64,000 bases of DNA, taken from assembly GCF_000143415.4 (NCBI RefSeq), contig NW_003314283.1:857769-921768 (forward strand). The letters are read 5' to 3'. The position numbers and the translations under genes are program-made. Numbering within the stretch: position 1 is the first letter of the stretch; the number at the start of each line of letters is the position of its first letter. The notes beneath the pieces are model-generated. The model did no database searches. It was given only the letters and a program-made list of their open reading frames with translations, and had not been told where the DNA came from. Below, one piece after another: positions 56,107-64,000 of this stretch. The DNA comes from Selaginella moellendorffii (taxonomy: Eukaryota; Streptophyta; Lycopodiopsida; Selaginellales; Selaginellaceae).

Positions 56107-56169
56107 AAAATTGAGCTCAACTCGTGAGCTCAACTCTTCAACTCGTGAGCTCAAGTATGGTCCGCGCCC
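56107..56169 (-). repeat. Right terminal inverted repeat of transposon II
   Basis: Read on the minus strand: GGGCGCGGACCATACTTGAG, then GAGTTGAAGAGTTGAGCTCA repeats. Matches the left end (36272-36330) imperfectly and the transposon III end (58721-58790) closely. Confidence 0.82.
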
Positions 56170-58720
56170 GAAGGTAACTACCTAAGACTTCTTATTAGGA
56201 TAAAAAAGTTAGATATACCCTTATGAGGGATAAATTGCTTATACTGCGAGATAGTAAGTCAATGTCGTAAAGGGAATGCTCATTGCCAAATAAGCCATCA
56301 TTGGGACACCTAAGCACTCTAGAACACCAGAAGGTGGTGTTTGGTGTCATGAGGGCAATGGATAATGCCCAAAGGACAAAGTCCCTAACAAATGAAGGAT
56401 AGAAGGTGCTATCCAAATGTTTAAGGTTGTGGAGACGGGAGAAGTCCGTCTACCTAAATTGGACAAAGCCAAAGAGGGATTTTGACAAGGTTAGTGATGG
56501 GCATATAAAGGCCCATAAGTAACAATAGTAATCCTCTAAACTAGGAAGATAACTTTGCACTTTCTACCATGCCAAGGCATGGTAGAAAGTGCAAAGTTAT
56601 CTTCCTAGTTTAGAGGAGAATGACCAAAGGAAATGTATGATGCCAAAAAGCAAGTAATAAAGGGATAGAACTGAACCATAGGAATTGACAAGCATGACCA
56701 AGGGTGGTTATGCAAGTTGGGAGTGGAAAATCAAGTGGGTGCTCAAGTATGTTATTACTAACGACTGGGATGCTATGGAGAGTCTAAAACATGGGATTGT
56801 CCATGTTAGACTATATGGCAATTAGAAAGTTTATGAAAGGAGAGACTTTAGCAAGCTAAGGAACAGAGTTCTTTGAACGTTCCCCCTAGGTAGATAAGTA
56901 CCTAGACGTCCAAGTGTAAATGGTTTATAGAGCGCATGAAATCAGAGTGGCGCAACAGAAGCGTGGTCTTGAAGCTTGCCGAAAGGCGAGGCTATCAAGG
57001 TGAGGGAAGTAATTCCCGAGTGTTCAAAGAGAGGGCTTTGATCAAAAGTCAATGGTTAAGGACTTTCACGCTTATGCATGAACCATGTTATGGTGGTCGG
57101 ATGACTTGCTAAGTGAGATTAGCAAGTCGAGGGAACAAATACCCTAGTTGAAGGAGCCAACTTCAAAGGGGTGGCCAATAGGGCCAAGCATGGAGGAGTC
57201 TATGCATGATCACAAACATGTCAAGTGAGAGGAATTGGCAGTGCGGAGGAACTATGTTCCTAAGTTGTGATTTGTAGCGCGCTTTAAGTATATGTTGGTG
57301 CACCGATGTGGGGAGTCACGCCAGAAATCCTATGTGATGCCATCCGTAAATGCATATATAGAGGTTGGGTTCGAGTCTCGACCCTCTAATGCTTGGGTTC
57401 GAGTCCCAATTCACTAGGGCGAGGTGATGGTTTGGAATATGAAGACACTCATTTTTTGGTGGTCATGGACTCTTAGTAAGGAGACTAGCTTGGGCACACC
57501 GCCAAGTGGGGGATGCCCCGGAGTCGTGATACACGGTTAAATTGCTTAGTGTGAAAGCTCGGCATATCTAATTTGAATACTTTGGTGCAAGTGGCACCAA
57601 GGACGTGGTGAATAAGATGGGGACACCCAGTCTTAGTTGCTATGGACCCTTGGCCGGAAGGGCTAGCTTGGGTGCACCTCCAAGTGTGGGGGATGCCCTC
57701 GGGGTCATGGTGAACAACTTAAAGGTCTGGAAGACTTAGTACCTATTGGCAAACCTGTTAAGGTGCCAAGGTTAAATCACTAGGTGATCTTATGGCTAAA
57801 ACAAGGGTAAGGTTTAAAGGATAAAGTTCCAAGTTCAAAGTGTTGATTGGAACTATTGATAATGGTGTGGCTTGGTCAAAGTGACCAAGCGGGAAAAACA
57901 CCTAAGGGAAATGAGCTATATCAATGTGATGGCATAGTCAATCCAAGGAAAGTAGTCTCTATAAAGGATCTATGGGAGGGTCTCAACGTTAGGCCGTGGA
58001 TAGAGCCCATGGTGGAAAATGTTAAAGAGACATACTAAAGGGTGAACACCCTCTGGACATAGGAAAGTAAAGTGTTTGTTATGGAACCAAAAGGATACCT
58101 TGAGAATGGAGGTAGCGATCCCATGTTGCTGGGTGCAACAATCAAGGATAGAAGCAAAAGACTAGTGGCTAAGAAAAGAGCCATAGGAATCATGGGAAAG
58201 AATCCAAATGGCAAAGTTAAGCCAAGAACAAAAAGATGTTGAGGGCTAACGAATTGTGGGAAAGGCAATGTGTTCCCAAGAATGGATTCCCAATTGCTCC
58301 GATTTGGCGAAAGTGGAAGCTCCAAAGGTGGGAATGGTAAGGTAGCCAAATGATAGGGTTGTGGACAACTCTAGCACAAATCATGATTATTGAAACTTAG
58401 TGCTAAATGTGGCACGAAATTAAAGAGGGGATGATAGTGCCCTCAAGTAGAGAACTTCCTAGGATGGGGAAGTGGAGATGCACAATATGTGCAATGCAAG
58501 GTGTTGGAGACACCCAGGAAACTGACTTCAAGAAATCAGAATTAAAAGTTCCAAAGTGCAAGGGTTATATCAATGGAAAGTGAGACTACTCAAGAATGAA
58601 TAGTGGGATTGAGTTAGAGAAGGTGTCTCTAACAGGTTTAGCAAGAACTAAACCAATAAAAAGAGAGAACCACCACAAGTGGTCAAATGAGTCTCTAAGC
58701 TGGAAAGACTATGCTCCTTA
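56170..58720 (+). mobile_element. Internal region 2 of element A, right part
   Basis: Begins with the second GAAGGTAA (56170-56177) and resumes the A internal sequence at GGTAACTACCTAAGACTTC, following 18230-20830 of region 1 until TATGCTCCTTA, where transposon III starts. Near 56550-56610 a local inverted repeat (CTAGGAAGATAACTTTGC and its complement) was added. Noncoding. Confidence 0.85.
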
Positions 58721-59104
58721 GGAGCGTGGACCATACTTGAGCTCACGAGCTGAAGAGTTGAGCTCACGAGTTGAGCTCAATTTTCAATTGTAATTTAGTA
58801 CAAACATTATAAACTTTAAAATTTTAAAGTTATGGCGAACTTAATAATTTCATAACTCTCTATATATTATATAGATAAAAATGTTTTCTTGTTTTAATAA
58901 TTTAAATATTTACTACATGCAATAATAGAGACGTTTGTTAGAATATAAAATAAAATGTTTGCAAAAAGAGTATTCTTGTCACTTCTTTAAATTTGTACTC
59001 TGTGCTTTCTAGCTAGTAAATGTCAGGTTCATCAGAATTTTTAAATTATTAAATTTGAATTAAGATTCTATATAAGGCCATATAACCATTTGAAAGGAAA
59101 AAAA

Positions 59105-59245
59105 AAAACTGTGATGGTACATATGCTCTCACAATACATTGTAACATCATACACTCGAAAGACTATCACGAAATATTTTTTGAGAAGGTAAAGACAAAAT
59201 TGAAGACTCACAAATACTATGGGTAGTATTGCGAAAAGAACCTTA
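59105..59245 (+). pseudogene. Zinc-finger gene remnant in transposon III
   Basis: Plus-strand traces of GTYALTIHCN, SKDYHEIFFEKVKTK and THKYYG match the C-terminal half of the gene at 55175-55627, in the same position and relative strand. The CPIC part is lost. Confidence 0.65.
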
Positions 59246-59353
59246 CAAGTATATGAAATGAAAAGTGAAATAATAAAATATTTTTATTAATTATATAAGG
59301 TATAATTAGTTTATATTATTGATAGAGAATAAACATCGATAGTGCTGGAAAAT

Positions 59354-62300
59354 CTAATTAGCTCCAAAAGTTTTCTGCAACTCAACAATAGTAAGGCTTG
59401 CTTGGTGTATATGAATATCCACTTTAGGATCCTGGTGCAAAATGTTGATGAAGATATAGTACATATGCTTGCAAGAAGCATATGCCTTCCCATGTTCCTC
59501 ACGCTTCGTAAAGTCTGGATATGTGCAAGAAGGAAAGTCTTGAATGGCAATTGTGTACTCTCCACCTTCTGTTTTGACTATGTACTCCTTTGTGAGCGCA
59601 GTGATGTACTTCGTGGAGAGAATCTCACACTCAAGTGTTTGAGCCAAGTTTATTTTACCTTGCTTCTGCTTGGAGACGGTACCAATAAATTTAACTGCCT
59701 TACCTTTTCGTGCTGGCCTCCTGTGCATCTCTGTAGGAATAGTCTTGGTTCTGTCACTCATATCTCCAACTCTCCTCTCAAGATTGAAACCAAATTTCTC
59801 AAGATTTTCAATCTCATCCGAGGTGAGCGCAACCCCATTAGCAACCGGCCATTCTTTAGGTACTACATCAGGTTTAGTCACTATAGTGTCTTCAAGCCGC
59901 TTTGTATGGTTGACATCAGAGTTATAGCAACACCATCTTGAAAATCTTGCTTGCTTTCGTTCCCCATGGAAACATGGGGCTGGAACAGAAGCAGACTTAT
60001 CACCACGGATCCAAGCCCAACACTTGCCCCTTGGAAGCATCCCCACACACCTTACATTTGATTTCGCTGGCACTCGACGGATTGCCCATTGCTTCGGCTC
60101 CACACTACAATAAGCAATTTCAACCTGCTGTGATGCACTTTCTTCATCAGCCACTTGAAGTGGTTCGGTTCTAGGGCGATGTCTTAGAGCAGAATGATAC
60201 TCAACATCAGGCCTGTGAGAGCTTTTTGCTCCAAGATCCGTGCCAACATCTTCACCAGCAAAGGAAAATCGACGCTTTGAGCGGACAGTCTTCATATCAC
60301 CAATAGAAGCCCGAGGAGTGTTCTCCATAGATGTGCCGCGGACCACTTCCTCCACTGCAGTTGCCATTGTCCATGCTGGTGGAGTCACTTTCTTCTTCAT
60401 CCGATCGTGTAACATCTCAACCGAAGGTCCTGTTCCCATGTATCTTCCTTCCTCAAATGCCAAGGCTTTTGAAGACTGCTCTACAGCGCGTATCAAATCT
60501 GATAGACATGCTTCATATAGACTCATCTTCCCTTTCCCTGCCTCAGAGGAACGCCAGCTCCAATGTTTACTCTCTGAGAGATTCACAGTTGAGGTGTATG
60601 CAAGATCCTCAAGTGGTTGATCCTTATAAAAAGATGATATTAAAAAGCAATAAAAAGAGAGGAAAAAAAGAAAAACCAACCTGAAAAGAGTGATGTCCCC
60701 ATTGGAACATTCTAACTTCCCACCACCCCAACCACGACTCAAGTTGTGGTAGACAACTTACGTCAGTATGGCCATCTTCACACCACCACATTCGGATCTC
60801 GTTTGTTTTTGCCTCATGCTCTTCTTCAGAAGGTGCAGCCTGCCATTGTTTGCACAACTCCTTAAATGCTAATTGGAAATCTGGCTTGATAAGGTGGCAG
60901 TGTTGGTTTAGGCTCTAAGCCCAATGGAACTCACATGTCCTCTTACGACCTTCTAGGGGTAGACCATTCCCAAAGACTGCCCGGACACCATTCCAATTAG
61001 CCCCAGCCCCATCTGCCATGAAACCGCGAAAGTTGGCAGGCTTACCAGTCCGCTTCAATACAATGTCGGAGAGGGACTTCCAAAATATTTCTTGAGCCAT
61101 CTAGTCTTGTACTTTAAACTCTACCATTGCAATTGTCAAGTTACAATGTAGCCTGTGAAAAGTGCAATATTTAAAACCATTTTAAGATAATGAGAAAAAA
61201 AACTACCTTGGATCATACACATGAGCTCCCATGGTTGTCCAACCTGCCACCCGCTCCATATGGTCAAAATGTACCCATGCATTAGCAAGGTCACTCGACC
61301 CAGACATATCCATTCGGGAAACAAGATCCACACCAGAGGCAGGGCTCATGGTAGACATTTTGAAAACAAAAGGGCGCTCTTGCTCACTAACGACTTGATC
61401 TGGAAATAAACTCCCATGGATAAACTCATAGGGATAAGTCCGTTTTAGTTCAAGGATTGAGTCGATTTTTTATTGGAGTTTCCCCTCTCGAGATTCACAC
61501 ATCCAAGACTTTATCCTAAATAAAACAAAATGTAAGAGAGATATTATTGAAAAGTATGTAATAATATTTTCATACCTTCTAAGGCTAGTTGCAGGTTGCA
61601 CATGTCGTAGTAACTCCCGCAAGCTAGCCTCATCTAGTTGAGTATTCTTGTAGTCCGGATCAAGTAAAGTATTTGCGATAAAAGCCTTGAGCACTGTCTT
61701 CTGAACATGCTTCGGAGTTGCATATGAGTTTCTCACAGTCTCTATTTGCACTGCATCTTTGAAATGGTTGACTGAACTCCTTTGTATCCCTTCCTGCATT
61801 AGATGTGTATGCGTGCCAATATGTACTGTAGCTCTACCAACCTCTCCATCCCGTGGAAGAAAATAGTACATCTTGGCCCTGCAGATGGCACGACACAATG
61901 GAACATTCTTGCAAAACCGACACTTGAATCCAACACCAATGGTGTCACAGAGGGGAGGATTGGTTGCAGATCCTTCAAAAAATATGGAGTTTTTACCGCA
62001 CTCTTGATTGCATGCTTTATTCACACAATCCAAATACCCACCACAATGAACCATGGACACTGTGCCTTCGAAATGCTGGAAATGTGTGGTCTTGATCTTG
62101 CACCAGTTGTGGACATCCTGCTTCGTCTCCATCCCCTTTCGTTTTGAGCTGACAAGAGGTGGTAGTTCAAAGAAGATATTGCCATTGTATGTAGATAGGA
62201 GCTCGCTAACGAGCCTATGCAGAAAGGAACGCACGTCGATAGAGAGGCGGGAAAACTGGAAAGCGTTGCAAACAGCTTGGAATATTAGTGAAGTTGGAGT

Positions 62301-62669
62301 TTGGAAATTCTTGGCTTGCACTGGACTAACATCTCCACTAGAACTAGAAGAGGAAGAAATGATGACGACCGACTCTTGCTTCACATTCACTTTAGCAGGA
62401 TCATAGCCTCGCACTTTGATTGGAGATCCAAAAACTCGAATCTCTTTTGACTTGGAATGTTGCAAATCCCAATGTTGTCCACCTTCACCTACACCCGAAA
62501 GAAGAAATTCTGATCGTTCAACTACACCAATGTTGTTGCGAATCATAGCTTCCAATGAAATAGAACCGAGAGAAAGATCGAAACGTCGGCAAAGAAAACT
62601 TTCTGAAATAAGACTCTGGGAGATAGAAAGCAGTGGGTGATCTTGGTAATGCAAAAGGAAGCCCTCCAT
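59354..62669 (-). pseudogene. MULE-like transposase, transposon III
   Basis: Start ATG 62669 (MEGFLLHYQDH). First exon open through the Cys/His module (CGGYLDCV, FKCRFCKNVPLCRAIC, HIGTHTHL) and an intron at ~61517-61575. A TAA stop follows GKLQ at ~61468. Next come FRGFMADGAGANWNGVRAVF and RTCEFHWA with a TAG right after, and a stop before MAQEIFWKSL. The last exon (from ~60612) is open for over 400 codons to VELQKTFGAN. The SWIM finger has Tyr for the second Cys (SCTYPDF), so the zinc site is damaged too. In most places where II has stops III does not, and the reverse, so the two decayed independently. Confidence 0.82.
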
Positions 62670-63404
62670 TTTGTTGCCTTTAGGTTTTGGAACTTTGAAC
62701 TTTTATAACGAAATGTCACCTCACATGTGCTATGCCATTATGTGAAAAGATAGGGCGATTTTATTCTAGGATCTAACATCGAATAATGTTGTTATAATAA
62801 ATTCTGTATGAAGTATATAGGACTATGTTGTACAATATTAGAAGTCTATATACATTGAATTCAAAGACATACTCAAATTTATTATATGCACTAACTTTTG
62901 GTAGAACGGAAAGAAATATCACCTCAAGCATGTGCCATAATATGAAAGATAGAAATGATGATAGGAATGATTTTATTCTAGGATCTACCATCAACCAATT
63001 GTTGCCAAATAAATTAAATATTGTACATATTTTCAGTACTTCATTAAAGCTAGAAATCATCACATTCTTCTGAACTCATTTAAATATATTCCATCTTTGT
63101 ACTACCATCTATCACCTATAGTAAATTATCTATATACATTGCTTTGGAAATAACACCATACGATTTAATAATCTTATATTTTCTAACAATTTCGTACTGT
63201 GATCAATTCAACACATGCGTCTGTGACATTATTTCACATTATGACATAGTCATATTAGAGCACACCTCCATTATTAAATAACAATTCAAAAGGACTTTGT
63301 CACGTGATCAAATCTAGGGCGGAATAGAAATTGTACAGTGCTAGATTTATTATTTATTGTACAGTGAAAATTTACTGCATCCATGATGAACGGCTGTGAT
63401 GAAA
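62670..63404. promoter_or_regulatory. AT-rich upstream region of transposon III transposase
   Basis: Noncoding; the parallel of 50934-51744. Includes a partial repeat of its own: ATGTCACCTCACATGTGC at ~62710 and TATCACCTCAAGCATGTGCC at ~62918, each followed by similar text (TTTTATTCTAGGATCTA). No gene seen. Confidence 0.4.
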
Positions 63405-63440
63405 GTTAGGTTAGGGTTAGGGCAGCTGCCGGCGTTAGGG
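63405..63440 (-). repeat. Telomere-like repeats in transposon III
   Basis: GTTAGGTTAGGGTTAGGG then GGCGTTAGGGTTTT; inverted counterpart of 50884-50933. Confidence 0.75.
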
Positions 63441-63485
63441 TTTTACAGAAAGTATCGCGGGAAATTGGGAGTAACTGCGGGAACA

Positions 63486-63790
63486 GAATGCCGCCAAGAG
63501 TAAGTTTTTCCTCCTCCTCCACTCCCTCTCCTCCCCACCCAGCGCCGCCGCGCCCAGCGCCCCCGCGCCCACGCCATGCCCAGCACCGCCACTGCCATGC
63601 CGCCGCTGCCCAGCACCGCCACTGCCATGCCGCCGCTGCCGTGCCGCCGCTGCCCAGCACCGCCACTGCCATGCCGCCGCTGCCCAGCACCGCCACTACC
63701 ATGCCGCCGCTGCCGTGCCGCCGCTGCCCAACATCGCCCACGCCACGCCACGCCACACCAGCGCCGCGCTGCCTAGGGCCACTGCTGCCC
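63486..63790 (+). repeat. GC-rich ~30-bp minisatellite (CCAGCACCGCCACTGCCATG)
   Basis: Tandem units of CCAGCACCGCCACTGCCATG followed by CCGCCGCTGC, five to seven copies. Gives Pro/Ala/Thr or Gly/Ala/Trp-rich frames that differ in every register; I do not regard them as genes. It is in the position where transposons I and II have their own GC-rich arrays. Confidence 0.85.
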
Positions 63791-64000
63791 AGCACCGCCG
63801 CTGCCAAGTGCCCAGGCCGGGCATTTGGCTGGGCACTCCGCCTGGGCCGGCCAAGTCCACGCAGGCTGGCCAAGGCGCTTGGCTGGCAAAGGCGCCAAGT
63901 GCTTGTGCCAAATGCCCACGCTGGGCATTTGGTGCGAGCCAGCTAAGTCCAAGCGCCAAGGCCAACCGCCTGAGAACCTTGCCTTGGCGCTTGGAGGTGG
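63791..64000. repeat. GC-rich imperfect repeats at the window edge
   Basis: Copies of GGGCATTTGG, TTGGCTGGC and GCCAAGTGC(T) in both orientations (e.g. CCGGGCATTTGGCTGGG, TGGGCATTTGGTGCG), like the foldback repeats near the gap at 50078. Cut by the window end. Confidence 0.6.

Larger units (their letters stand above)
36272..56169. mobile_element. DNA transposon II: MULE-like element with cargo genes (12 kb without its nested LTR element)
   Basis: Defined by an exact 8-bp target duplication. The ends are inverted but imperfect: left GGGGATGGTCCAAAGTTGAG and right (reversed) GGGCGCGGACCATACTTGAG, followed on both sides by GAGTTGAGCTCAYGAGTTGA-type repeats. Contents: SPYYTPG gene (+), zinc-finger gene (+), ParB-methyltransferase gene (-), a GC-rich spacer with a 100-bp assembly gap, a MULE-like transposase gene (+, decayed) and a second zinc-finger gene (-). 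A full LTR retrotransposon (B) sits in an exon of the methyltransferase gene. The 8-bp duplication, SWIM finger and CEFH motif fit the MULE group; Zisupton/KDZ-like elements are the alternative. Confidence 0.82.
58721..64000 (-). mobile_element. DNA transposon III: second MULE-like copy, running off the window
   Basis: Starts GGAGCGTGGACCATACTTGAG, the same end as the right end of transposon II, inserted in the A internal region at TGCTCCTTA. Its left part parallels the right part of II in reverse: zinc-finger remnant, then transposase on the minus strand, then spacer with telomere-like motif and GC-rich repeats. The other end and any cargo lie beyond 64000. Confidence 0.82.

Noticed and set aside
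36272-56169. Helitron
   Set aside because: There is a target duplication and there are inverted ends, and no Rep/helicase coding, so the rolling-circle type does not fit.
63488-63946. Pro/Ala-rich protein gene at the window end
   Set aside because: A product of the 30-bp GC-rich minisatellite; frames on both strands are open with equally biased content.

Overview
The window is eukaryotic nuclear DNA, most likely from a land plant of the spikemoss type (Selaginella is my best guess). The reasons are an ATG1/ULK kinase of plant type, an ERD6-like sugar porter with ~50-60 bp introns, plant telomere-type repeats, and LTR retrotransposons primed by tRNA-Met-like sites. I see no rRNA, tRNA or CRISPR. 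The species guess is inference.

Layout. 1-9.8 kb is the genic part: an intact ATG1-like kinase (135-1727), a Copia-like remnant (2.6-4.0 kb), a decayed ERD6-like sugar transporter (4.1-5.4 kb), an intronless gene for a degenerate trypsin-fold protein with a SAP-like segment (5756-6907), and a second, rearranged copy of the kinase (7.7-9.3 kb) that carries a small foldback element and an inverted exon piece. 9.8-13.9 kb is a decayed Ty3/Gypsy element on the minus strand. 13.9-15.2 kb is a second Copia-like remnant.

From 15.2 kb to the end the window is a nest of transposons. The host is a large non-autonomous LTR element (called A here) arranged LTR-internal-LTR-internal. Its second LTR is split by DNA transposon I (22271-34565). 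Its second internal region is split by DNA transposon II (36272-56169) and again by DNA transposon III (from 58721, running off the end). Transposon II is in turn interrupted by a full-length, young copy of the same LTR family (called B, 40150-48006, target duplication GTTGA on the plus strand).

The most interesting content is transposons I and II. Both carry a long, intron-containing minus-strand gene that joins a ParB-like domain to a beta-class DNA methyltransferase-like domain. In I the same gene continues through acidic and proline-rich linkers to an FCP1-like HAD phosphatase domain. Both also carry a small, otherwise unrecognised protein with a SLPxSPYYTPG motif. Their transposases are different: a DUF7869-type protein in I, and in II and III a MULE-like protein with a SWIM finger. 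Transposon I is sprinkled with about 25 copies of a 22-bp palindrome (half site ATGGCRTGNGG). These lie inside five of its ~40-240 bp introns, between its genes and in two coding stretches, and I found none outside the element. A ParB-like plus methyltransferase cargo and a dispersed palindrome in one element invite the hypothesis of an element-encoded DNA recognition or modification system. That link is inference.
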